A DNA stretch of 64,000 bases from Myotis daubentonii (lineage: Eukaryota; Chordata; Mammalia; Chiroptera; Vespertilionidae): NCBI RefSeq assembly GCF_963259705.1, contig NC_081842.1, forward strand, positions 35,739,796 to 35,803,795. Direction: 5' to 3'. The notes under the pieces were generated by a model, which worked only from the letters and a program-made list of their open reading frames with translations, had not been told where the DNA came from and ran no database searches. A program made the position numbers and the translations under genes. Positions 33,061-43,744 of this stretch are shown piece by piece; position 1 is the stretch's first letter, and each line of letters opens with the position of its first letter.

Positions 33061-36000
33061 AATTCCATGACTATATCCAAGAAAACTTATAATAGTTATC
33101 TATGAGGCAGGAGCTGTCATCTTACAATGTCACTTCTCCAAAGGTAAGCCTCTATTTTTTGTTATGTTATTTGATGCAACGGTTCTACATTACAGATGAA
33201 ATGAAGGTACATTTCCTTCCTGTTGCAGAAGTTCACACTGTGTGTCCTTCATCTCAGAAGAGTTCAACTCTTCAATAAGGAATAAATCTACCAGTTGCAA
33301 CTAGAGCTTTATTTTGCTCATTCAAGTAGATAGATCACCAGACACAGTCCCTCCAAGTAATGCACATTGACAGTGACAAGTCATACACTAAAGGAACTCT
33401 CAAACTTGGATTCATTTTATATGACACCCTAGGGCAAGTGGATATTTTATTTTAGCTAACTGCAGAAATTTATCCTTATCATTGCCAATGTACTCACCAA
33501 AATTACTATAATATTCCAGCAACAGCTCTAGGAAAAGAAAGCCCATCTTATCATCTAAACAATGTATTGCTTATAATTCTGCCTGAAAGCTGAAGCTCCT
33601 TGATGTGGGTTTTAATGTCAGTTTTTATTTTAGATTCATATGTAAAGTACTAATGTTTTTGATTGAAAATATACCTTTAATTAAAAGCATAAGAGTTTTT
33701 TAAAATTTAAATCTTCCCATTTGGGTTAAAACACATAGTAAATCTGTTACTTGCATATATTCTATGCATAAAACCATATATTATGTCACCTCAAAACCAC
33801 ATACTTTAATTCCTAGTTCAAACCATCTGGGCTTTTTTTATGGCAGAAGATATTGCATAATATTTTATTACTTCATAAAATTTGGAGGTAGAAAAGTGAT
33901 CTAGAGTGATATTGTCAGGAAGACCAACCTGATAAAAAATGTTCCTGAAATTTACAATCTCAAAATAAGATCCTCTATATTTTAGTTTTATAAATAAATG
34001 TGTACACCACAAGCTGCACTCAAATATCAAAACCAATGCTTATGGGAATTAATCTCTGAATAAATAAGCACTTTCCTAGAATTTTAGAAGCAAAAAAGCC
34101 ATGCAAATTTATTAAGAAATTGTGGAGAATAAAATTTTTTCATGCCTTTGTCTTGATGGAATAAACTAGAAGGTTATCTTTGTTTTCACGTCTTCATTTT
34201 AGATACTTGTAAATGTTATCATTAGAGAGGGTCCTGGGAAACAGCACTTACAGTCATCTATTCATTTCTTGGCAGGCATCTGATCTTCCTGGAACTGGAA
34301 AATAAAGTAATCTTTGTTTCTTTTTAGTCTTCCACTAGCACTCCATTTTATTACTCCTTTCTAATTCTTCAATTTTATCTTGATTTTTCATTTTCTCCAT
34401 TTAACCATTACCTCCATTTGCAACCTTGAAAATATTTTCTACTTTTTAATATCTACTTTAAAAAGAACAAGGTGAAGGACAGTGTCTCCCCCCACACCCC
34501 TCCACTTACTGGAATACATAAAACTCTTAAAGATGTTATGAAGAAATTTATATACTCAGGGAAAAAAGGCTAATGATATATCTTAACTCCTCTGCATTAT
34601 ACATTAATGGTAAGCTGAACTTGGAAAAAGGCATATGTACCCTGCTAAAAAGGAATGAGAGACTAAGATTAGGCAGGTTGTCACATTTCAGTGAAAAGTA
34701 TGGGAGATGCTAGTTGCAATATATGTAAATTAGCACAAAATTCACTCCATAGGACAAAGTCTCACACATTTGATATAGAAGAGCACAAGAAAAAAAACAG
34801 TAACTTCTCATATTTGCTTGAGAGAGATGGGTCTGCACCTTGTTAGCTTCTGGACATCTCATTAGAGACTCCTGAGCTAATTCTGAGAGTATGTTTAATA
34901 CATCTAATGCTTATTTGTTGTCACTTTGGACATATTTCTACATTGTTCACTAGAGTCTAGGCTTAACCTCTAGAGAGATTTATCTCTATATCAAAGGTTC
35001 TAATATTTCTTAAGGAAGGACTCATATTGACTATGTTCTCAAGGAAACACACTTAAGAAAGAGAGACTAGCAAAATAGTTTATAAATATCCTTCAAAAAC
35101 AGAAAAACAAATCATTTTAATTTATCTTTTTACTCAACTCATGTACAACCTGAAACAAAATGGATTTCTTCCCCCAAAATTAGTATCATTTGTAGAAGAA
35201 ACAAGTAAACACAAGTAGAATGCCTTGAAAATGGTAAAGAAAATAGTAAAGATTTCCCCCTCTTTTTACTATGATTTTTGTTTGTTTAACTTGTTTTTGT
35301 TCTGCTGTGCATATGTGTGTCAGAAGATATGTGTGTAAGGATAACGTGCACTGACTCTTGTGGTCCTGCTTGTAGAATTTGAATAGAGATGGAGAATATA
35401 GTCATGAAACATGCAGCACCTGAAAGCTAAATCCTTCCAGGGATGGAGAGGGTAACTTTCAATCTACTTTTTATACTATTACATTCTGTTTCCACTTGGG
35501 AAGGAAAATATTCCTATATTTATTACATGCATTAATTAGTGTATCACTTAAAAGAACCCAAGGTTATTTGTGTGGGAACCCGATAAAAGAAGCTGACTCC
35601 TTAATTAGTTAGCTTATCAACTCAACAAATTGCTTTCTTCTTCTCTTAAAATTTCTGTGATGTCTTAGAATTCACAACCATTTTGCAATGCCCATTCTTG
35701 GAAGGTTTTAAGAATCAGATTCTTTCATCTGAGAGAATAAACAACTTTTGTTAACAGAAAAGGGGAATAAATCAACTAAATTAAAATAATAATAACACTG
35801 GTTCTACAAGAGGTCATGGGTCATATTTTAAAATCCTACAAAATATTTCAATTGTATAGTCAAGTCAAGTAAACAAGGACATTTTTTCCTAGGGTGATTG
35901 GTTATTGATTTAAAAACAAAACAAAAACAGTATAGTATGTCCTTACCATATGTTACAATAGGTACATTATACATAATGCTTAGGAGTGCTGCAATAGGAA

Positions 36001-36990
36001 ACTCATTCCTTGTCAAATTTAAAATGGCATAATCAAACCTTTTGAATTGTTAAAAAATAAAGACCAAAAGCTCATATTGTTTCTTTTTCTTTTTGTTTAA
36101 AAATAGAAAGTATTAGAGCTTCTTAAAGAATTAGCTTCTTATTTCTAGGGGAAAGCTTTGTGACTGGATTCATAGTCAATCTGATAGTGTGATTTACTCA
36201 TGTGTCAGTATGAGGGGAGGAAATTGACTTAAAAAAAGCCAATAATTGATATAATTTTTTAAACATTTTTTTGTGTTTTGTTTTCAACTTTGTTTTTTCC
36301 TTAAGGTTGGCATTTGCATATTTTACTTTACTATAAGTTTTACATTTAAACAGTTATAATCTGTCATCATTTACAAACTACTCCTTTTATCTATAATCTT
36401 AGTAATAATTTGTTATTTTATGTGTTTAAAATGTGAAACATTAAAATTTTGGTTATAGCATGTCAATATATTATGAAATATATCTCTTATATATTAAATC
36501 CCTAATATATAGTCATCATGCCAATTATTTCTACCCTTGAAGATGTTAAAATATATTGAGAAATAAGATCTATATATTCAGAGTGGCCATTAGACAAAAT
36601 ATACTTTATCAAAGAGAACCAGACTAAAACTGCATGTTTTATTTGTAAATTTACTTTTTTCCAAATATGCTTTATAACTGTTCAAAAGAGTTTTGAGTTT
36701 CTTTATTCAGAAAGAAAACCCAAGTATAGGTTTTGTTAAAATAAGTGAGTTTATGGAAAGTAATGCAGACATCTGTTGAGAATAAAAGGGAGGAATGATT
36801 TAATTATAAGCATTTTAGTTGCTGTGTTAAATGATACAAACTTTTGTCTTAAATGGTGAAAATTCTATAAAAGTAGGGCAAATTTATTCAAACCATGGGG
36901 ACTAATAGTAGGAAAAGTAGTAATAGTAGGAGGAGGCTGGCAGGGAGACTTTCTATGCAACTTCTTAGGCCTCACCTGACCACAGCTTGT
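33061..36990. other. Intron, nothing recognised
   Basis: Nearly 4 kb of AT-rich sequence without recognisable exons, young transposons or tandem arrays. Confidence 0.5.
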
Positions 36991-36994
36991 TGAG

Positions 36995-36995
<1 letters not shown>

Positions 36996-37064
<69 letters not shown>
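36996..37064 (+). repeat. (TA)n microsatellite
   Basis: About 34 TA units. It lies 10 bases from the Tc1-like element, whose target is TA. Confidence 0.95.
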
Positions 37065-37069
<5 letters not shown>

Positions 37070-37074
37070 TTATA

Positions 37075-37864
37075 CTGAGTGGCCAGATTATTATGACCAC
37101 CCCATCAGTACTTTGTTGGGCTACCTTTTTGCCTTCAAAACTGTGGCGATTCTTCTTGGCATTGACTCCACGAGATGCTGAAAGGTGATGCGAGGAATCT
37201 GACACCATGCATGATGAATAGCACTGTCCAGTTTGTGAGATTTGATGGTCGTAGAACCAGCTACCTGATGGCTCTTTTAACTTCTTCCCACAAATGCTCA
37301 GTTGGATTGAGATCTGGTGATTGTGGGGGCCACCTAAGCAAGGTAAAGTCGCCCTCATGTTCTTGAAAGCACTCCTGCACAATATGAGCACCATGGCATG
37401 GCACATTGTCTTATTGGAAGAAGCCATCTCCATTGGGATACACCATTAACATGATAGGATGAACTTGATTAGCAATGATACTTAGGTATGTTGTGCTATT
37501 CAGATGTTGTTCCACATGAATTAAAGGGCCCAAATCATGCCAGGAAAACATTCCCCAAACCATAACACTGCCCCCACCAGCTTGAAGGATTGTACTCATG
37601 CATGTGGGGTGCATGCTTTCATGCTGTTTCCGCCAAATTCTCACTCTGTCATCTGCATGATGCAACTGGAAACATGCTTCATCGGACCACATGACTTTTT
37701 TTCAATGCTCGACTGTCCAATCTTTGTGTTCCTTTGCTTGGGTAACCGTCGTGGTAAACAACTGCTTCCCTATTTATAATGGTCTGGCCCTCAAGCAACT
37801 TCAGCGCGAAAGTAATCTAATTTGCCTACAAACATCAGGTGTTCATAATAATCTGGCCACTCAG
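37075..37864 (-). mobile_element. Deleted Tc1-like DNA transposon
   Basis: 790-bp element flanked by TA on both sides (37073-37074, 37865-37866). It has near-identical terminal inverted repeats CTGAGTGGCCAGATTATTAT-GA at the left and the complement at the right. It encodes a broken Tc1-type DDE transposase on the minus strand. A full-length Tc1 element is about 1.3-1.7 kb, so roughly half is missing. Confidence 0.88.
37107..37745 (-). pseudogene. Tc1-like transposase, N-terminally deleted and stopped
   Basis: Minus-strand reading gives WTVEHWKKVMWSDEACF (the first catalytic Asp region), VRIWRKQHESMHPTC, GGGSVMVWGMFSW and NGDGFFQ. A TAA then interrupts directly before DNVPCH, which holds the second catalytic Asp. 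The frame continues to WPPQSPDLNPTEHLWEEVK, which carries the third acidic residue. The N-terminal helix-turn-helix DNA-binding half is absent because the sequence runs straight from the 5' leader into the catalytic part. A further stop follows in the C-terminal part. It cannot encode active transposase. Similarity is to the Tc1 branch of the Tc1/mariner superfamily, best known from fish and amphibians. Confidence 0.85.
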
Positions 37865-37901
37865 TATATATATAAATTCAAAAATATATATATTTATTAT
37901 A

Positions 37902-38377
37902 GCCTATATAATAAAAGCCTAATATTCTAAGTGTCCTGTCATCCAGTCGTCCGTTCAACCAATCAAAGTATAATATGCTAATGTATGCTAAGGCTCCTCA
38001 ACCACTCACTATGACATGCACTGATCACCAAGGGGGCAGTCGACCAATCGACCAGTCGCTATGATGTGCACTGACCACCAGGGGCAGACAGTCGACCGGT
38101 CGACCAGTTGCTATTATGTGCACTGACCATCAAGGGGAAGACACTCTGACTGCTAGGTGAGCTTGCTGCTGGGGTCCGGCTGATCAGGACTGAACAAGAT
38201 GGGCCAGACACAATCTTGCCAGCCAGCCAACTTTCAGCATCCATCCCCAGCCCTGATCATGCACTGGTGGGGTCCCTCAGCCTGGCCTGTGCCCTCTCAC
38301 AATCCGGGACCCCTTGGGGGATGTCAGAGAGCCGGTTTTGGCCCAATCCTGCAGGGCCCCCACTGGTGCACGAATTT
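37902..38377 (+). mobile_element. Non-autonomous Helitron, 3' end lost
   Basis: Starts GCCTATATAATAAAAGCCTA and carries three tandem units of about 50 bp with GTGCACTGACCACCAGGGG and TCGACCAGTCGCTATGATGT between 38000 and 38140. It reaches CACTGGTGCACGAATTT but then leaves the family sequence before the second half of the hairpin and CTAG. Confidence 0.8.
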
Positions 38378-38384
38378 GAGGTAC

Positions 38385-38640
38385 ATGATATTTGAGGCTG
38401 AAAAGTGTCAAGGTCCAAAGACCTAAAAGGTGAGTTGGCAAGCTGAAGACTCAGCAGAACAGACTGTATAGTTCTTTTCCCAACACCAGCCAGTTTGAGA
38501 CCCAGGAAGAGTCAATGTCTCCATTGGAGTTTGAAGGCAGGAAAAAATCTTATTTCAGCCAGGAGAAGTTCTTTTTTACAAGGAGGAAGGTCAGCCTTTT
38601 AGTTCTATCAGGACTTCAGCTACTTATGAGCACAACCACA
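38385..38640 (+). mobile_element. Probable MaLR/ERVL-type LTR relic
   Basis: GGTGAGTTGGCAAGCTGAAG, GAGACCCAGGAAGAGTCAAT and AGGAAGGTCAGCCTTTTAGT resemble old mammalian MaLR/ERVL LTR text. No coding part is seen. Confidence 0.4.
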
Positions 38641-39113
38641 GTGGGGAAGGAAATCTGCTTTATTCACAAAAAAAGTTTCTAAATTCTTTCTAGTTTCTTA
38701 TTTATCTCCAGTACAGTATTCTTTATATATCAGCCTTGTGATCGTTTTACAAAGTTATTCAAATAATGCTATTTGTACAACAGAATTAGCCTTGACTTAA
38801 TTCACACATATTCCCCATTAGATAGCCTTTTTAAAATGCCTTTATCATTTGAATAAAAGCACCAGGCTTTTGTCAATTGGATATATATAATGAGTATGCC
38901 ACCAGACACAAATCCCTGCATCTATTTAAATGAAAATGAACAAAAATGAAAACCAAAACCCAGCAAATGACTTTTAGGCATTATGAAGAATCCTACCCTA
39001 GGCTTCTTGCCTAGGACTACCCTGATTTATAGTTTCAGGTTATGGGAATATAAGTTAATATTTATCTTTCTGGCATCTTTAAAATATACCTGCACGTTAA
39101 ATTATAGAAAATT

Positions 39114-39164
<51 letters not shown>

Positions 39165-40255
39165 GTAGTGATTTCGTGGACTGTTATTTTTTATTTTGGT
39201 AAATTATAGTTACAAAATTCTTAACTCTTTTGTTTGGTCCATGGATAATTATTTTCACTAATTGTCACTATCTGTCAGTGGCATGCAATAAATTGAGCCT
39301 CTACAAACGCATGGTCAGTCATCTGATTTTGAGTTGGGACTTAAGTAATCTTTTTTGACACCTGAGGGGATTCTAGGAAGATGTATTCTGGAGTCATTTC
39401 TGATAATTCAGCCCTCCATTCAACAAATGTTCATTGATCATCAATGTGGTAGGCTGTGTGCAGGAGTCCAGAGATATAAAAATGAATAGCATTTGGTTAC
39501 TGCTGTGAAAGAAGTTAGTCTAATTATGACTGTGTTCAGTCCAGTAAGGGAAGACATAATCCTCTTAATTCTCTTGGATTGGAGTTTGTTTAGAAAATAT
39601 GTGAGCAGTGCAGAGGAAGAGCTGCACAGCAGACATAAGCTAGTGATATCTCTCTAGACATGGCTCTAAACTTCTTCTGAATGGAGTGCATAAAAACTAT
39701 TCCCACAAATTTATTTTGAAGTTTAAATAAGATATTTGGAGGACCTTGCCCACTGCATGTCACATAGAAAACAGTTCATAATTAGTAGCTATTGTTATCG
39801 ATATTGATATAGAGGAAAAATATCCAATTTACTTGTTTATCCTGAGTACATAAACATTTTTCAGTGTAGAAAAATGTTTCTTGAATAACACAACATGTAG
39901 CCTCAGGTCTGATAGTTTAAGCAGTATACAGAGCTAGACTTGCTTGGCCTTTGGTCTTTAGGTCATGAATCATAAGGAGGTAAAAAGAAGGCCCCCTAGG
40001 GTAAAGCCAGACCATGCCAGGTGGAGGAACTTCAGCAGCTCAGACCAATGCATTGAGCAAAGAGGCTACAACAGGTACTAGGAAGGTAGAAAATATCCCA
40101 GGGAAATGAAATGATTTGGATGGGTGAGAGTAGGATTCTGGAAACATTCTCTGGAAACGTTCTGAACATAGACAGAAGCTGTTAAAGACACTGAGTTAGT
40201 TCAGACAAAAAAGAAAAATGTGGTGAATTTGTTGCTCACTACCTATTCTTTTTAG
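38641..40255. other. Intron with a (TG)n tract and L2/MIR-like traces
   Basis: (TG)n at 39114-39160. L2/MIR-like text at about 39410-39480 (CATTCAACAAATGTTCATTG) and 39715-39800. Nothing else recognised. Confidence 0.45.
39114..39160 (+). repeat. (TG)n microsatellite
   Basis: About 23 perfect TG units. Confidence 0.95.
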
Positions 40256-40269
40256 TCATTATGACTTTG

Positions 40270-40370
40270 AAGGACTGTGGCAATTTGTCTAAGATCAGAT
40301 AGCTTGTGGGCTGGAGAGCCATAATTCAAACCCAAGTCTAACTCTAAAACTCATATTGATAACCACTATC
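40270..40370 (-). mobile_element. MIR-type relic
   Basis: AAGATCAGATAGCTTGTGGG and CATAATTCAAACCCAAGTCT resemble MIR on the minus strand. Confidence 0.5.
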
Positions 40371-40479
40371 TGTGGTTTCAAAAAGCCTAAACTCATTTCT
40401 TTCCCCATGCCCTTCTCACTTCTCTGTTTTCCTCAGTGAGTGGTACATTAGTATACTCCTTGCACAAGTTTTAGAAATT

Positions 40480-40729
40480 AAGAAGCCACCCTTGATTCTT
40501 CAAAATTCCTTCATGCCCCAGAACCAACACTTACAACTTTGAACCTTAGGTCTTTAATCCCTCCTGTCCTCTCCATCTGTGCTGCTTCACCAGGGCAGCT
40601 TTCCCTGACCCGAGCCTCTCATTCGCACATATCCTTCATGCTTCTGTCAGAGTATTATCTAGAAATAGTTTGACAATGATGCTTCCCTGCTTATAATTCT
40701 TACAAGTTGTCAGTTGCAAACCCTCTCTC

Positions 40730-40784
<55 letters not shown>

Positions 40785-41190
40785 TCTCAAACATCATCAG
40801 GTCAAATATCTGGAGTCCAAAAACAGTCATACAAAGGCTTCTGTCATCTGACCCTTTTGACCTAGTTAGCCCTAGAACTCATTTTTCCCAATTTCATACT
40901 TTTTCATCAATAAAAATCTAACTGATTATAATCTTCAGACAAATCCAGGCTGGTCTCACCTTTGGGTCTTGCTAATGCTATATCCTCGACTTGGAATGTG
41001 CTTTCTCAGTGGCCAAAAGTTTTCAGAGTATTTTTGTCTCCGCTATTATAGGAAGCTTTTCTTAACCTGTCTCCTTATTCCCTTATAAAAAGCTTGATCA
41101 TATCTATATCATTGCCTTATATATGATATTAAATCTACCACAAGCTCTGTGGGGACACAGTCCATAACTTAGCTCTCTTTGTATTCATTA
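40480..41190 (+). mobile_element. L2 LINE relic split by a (CT)n tract
   Basis: GAAGCCACCCTTGATTCTTC, TAATGCTATATCCTCGACTT and CTACCACAAGCTCTGTGGGG follow the L2 3' region in order over 700 bases. A (CT)n microsatellite (40724-40781) interrupts it. Confidence 0.6.
40724..40781 (+). repeat. (CT)n microsatellite
   Basis: Near-perfect CT repeat with one or two interruptions. Confidence 0.95.
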
Positions 41191-41194
41191 GATC

Positions 41195-41350
41195 AATAGT
41201 CCACACCTGGTATCCCATTAGAAATATGTAGAAGCCTTTTTAATGTCATAATGATGAGGAGGCACTATAGGTATAAAATGCCCAGGGACAAAGATCCTAT
41301 ATTCCTCACTGGATGGGACAGTTCTGAAGAGATGGTGTTGTCCTCCCTAA
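41195..41350. mobile_element. MER20-like hAT relic
   Basis: GGAGGCACTATAGGTATAAA, ATGCCCAGGGACAAAGATCC and CACTGGATGGGACAGTTCTG resemble the MER20 family of old hAT elements. The terminal repeats are not clear. Confidence 0.45.
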
Positions 41351-41557
41351 AATGGCAGTAATACCTCCTATAAGAAGGTCTGGATTAGACTACACACCAT
41401 GAAGACAGTTTATCTCAAGGGCTCAAAACACAGCTAGGTCTCCCTACCAGCTTGCTGCATTGCCGCATGAGATTTCAGATAAGTTAGTCTTAAGCATGTA
41501 TATGTCTAAAGTTTCCTGGGTAACTCTGACTTACCCTCCTGTTTAAGTGATTAATAT

Positions 41558-41558
41558 A

Positions 41559-41622
<64 letters not shown>

Positions 41623-41646
41623 AGATATAGATATAGATATAGATAT
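41558..41646 (+). repeat. (AT)n then (ATAGAT)n compound repeat
   Basis: A perfect AT run to about 41604 passes into a hexamer array ATAGAT to 41646. Confidence 0.95.
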
Positions 41647-42054
41647 GATGTATATGGTGGACAGGAAGCTCAGATCTAATGTCCAAGAAGACTAATACAT
41701 CCACCCTATTTTTGGAGATTTATTTATTTCTCATGTACATTAGGGTTTCTTCTGTAAGTTTCCACAATATATATTGAATGTGATCACAGTATAAATGATA
41801 AATAATAAAAGTAATTTAATGTATTTTATTAAGAATGTGAATGGGGATGTACACTGGGCCCACTATTGCTTCTCAGAGTTTTACCAAGAGGAATGAAGTG
41901 ACTTTATTCTGTGCACTTTAGGAAAAATCGCCTTCCTTTTCTGATGGGTAGGGAGGCTGATGCAGTGGGAGAAACAGGAGCAGATGATTCAGAATGGCCA
42001 TCAGAACACTGGAATAATCCCCTAGTCAAGCTTATACAAAAGGCCGCCAATGGG

Positions 42055-42300
42055 CTCTAGGGCAAAAGTTGAAAAACTTTGGCCTTGGGCCACATCCAGC
42101 TCACAGCCTATTTTTCAAATAAGGCGTTACTGGAATACAGTCACTAGCCCATAGGTATTATCTATGGCACCTTTTGTGAAACCACAGCTGAGCAGAGTAT
42201 TTGCAGTGAAGACCATATGGTCTACAAAGCCTAAAATATTTACTACCTGGCTCTTTCCAGAAACTGTCTGCAGACTCCTACTCTAAAGTAATGGTTTTCA
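42055..42300. mobile_element. Ancient hAT-type element relic
   Basis: TTGGGCCACATCCAGCTCAC, GGCGTTACTGGAATACAGTC, GACCATATGGTCTACAAAGC and CCTAAAATATTTACTACCTG follow a widespread mammalian hAT-derived MER repeat in order. Confidence 0.55.
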
Positions 42301-42358
42301 GTAAAATGAAACAAAAATTGAGGGTTCAAAAGAGTACTGCTGACTTTTTATGTAACCA

Positions 42359-42545
42359 CTAGAGGCCCAGTGCATGAATTTGTGCACGGGTGGGGTCTGG
42401 CCAGCTCCAATCGGGGCCAATCAGGCCAGGCCAGCCAAGGGGAGTGGCCCTGGTGGTTGGTGGACCAGCCCCAGGCCCTGGTTGAACTCCGGTCAAACTC
42501 CTGGTTGAGGGGACAATTGGCATATTACCCTTTTATTATATAGGA
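42359..42545 (-). mobile_element. Short non-autonomous Helitron (187 bp)
   Basis: Minus-strand copy: CTAG at 42359-42362 next to the hairpin GTGCATGAATTTGTGCAC, and the 5' end at the right as the complement of TCCTATATAATAAAAGGGTA (to 42545). Only about 120 bp of interior remains. Confidence 0.87.
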
Positions 42546-43305
42546 TGTTAGTACATCAAAAAGTCATTAACTAAATCAGCAGAATAAAATCTCCAGATAA
42601 AAAATATTTTCCCCCAAGAATGTTGTATCTTTAAGTTGCAATTTTTATCATGAACTGCTAAAAACTTCTTTATGTTATTCATAAGCTACTTTATAACACA
42701 GCATATATGAAACAGCTATTGGGTCACATTCTCTCCAAGTTTTAGTCATTTAATCATTACATTTTTAGATATAACCTATTACTCATTCACTGTGGGTGAT
42801 TCACATTTCAAAATTGCCTTGTATTGCTCATGGAATATCATATTCAGTCGAATTATTGAGTTCTGAAACTTGATGTTAACATCCACTTGTAGATTGGAAT
42901 TTGTATTTTTGTCAGTGATACATACTCAGCAATCTAGGTTGGGTAACTTATCTTGCAGAGAAGTAATGTGTGCATTTTCCGTTTTACATGATAAATATTA
43001 TTTTAATTTATTAGTAAAAATGTAGCATTGACACATATGATGAGTTCTGAAAATTTAATGCCAATGAACACGTGTTTGCCCTTGAAAAAGTAGCTGGAAA
43101 TAGGTGTACATTAGTATTTCCTAATCATATCCCAGAGCCTAGAATAGTGCCTAGCATATGGGGATCCCCCATGAGTACATGTTGAAAGGTAATTAAATTA
43201 ATTAATACTGCATTTTTATTTTATAATTTTTACAAATAAGACTTGGGGGAACAAAACAGCAAAATACTTAGCTCCACCCTTTGGTTTTCCACATTGTCTT
43301 GTTGG
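42546..43305. other. Intron; trace of L2
   Basis: AT-rich. L2-like text at 43130-43185 (AGAGCCTAGAATAGTGCCTA). Nothing else seen. Confidence 0.45.
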
Positions 43306-43309
43306 GCTT

Positions 43310-43740
43310 TAGGTAAATGTCAAAAACCAAACTCTGCACACTAAATAAAACAGAGCAGAAAGATGCATTTATTTCAAGGCTTTCAAACTGCAAGCCGGGA
43401 AACTCAAGGCTATGGAAGCAATGAGCTCTGAATTGCTCACAACTAAGGGACTTCTATGGGTAAATGCTGAAGTTATTTGGCTTTGTGTATGACTGGTTGC
43501 CTGGTGATCTTTCCTACTTGGATCAGGGCACCTGAGTCAGGGAAACAAGAAAGTCCATAGAAGGTGTGAACAGATTTGATGTTTGGGGATTGTCTGGTGT
43601 CCTCTGCTCATTTCTGAGAAGAGCTGTAAATTCCTGTCATTTTAGGTTAAGTTTCCTTTTATGAGTCAACATTATTAGTTTCCATCTTGTCCCTGACATA
43701 AGTGACTCCATTTTAGTTTGGTTCTACATAGTTTGTTAAA
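43310..43740 (-). mobile_element. Probable LTR of an old endogenous retrovirus
   Basis: The minus strand reads as a non-coding LTR-like stretch with an AATAAATGCATCTTTCTGC segment (polyadenylation-signal region) near 43355-43375, and GACTCAGGTGCCCTGATCC and AATGGAGTCACTTATG text on the other side. Ends and family are not resolved. No viral reading frame is present. Confidence 0.35.
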
Positions 43741-43744
43741 GATA

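Noticed and set aside
36996..37433. 145-codon minus-strand frame next to the transposase
   Set aside because: It is the wrong frame through the Tc1-like transposase C-terminal region and continues into the (TA)n repeat.
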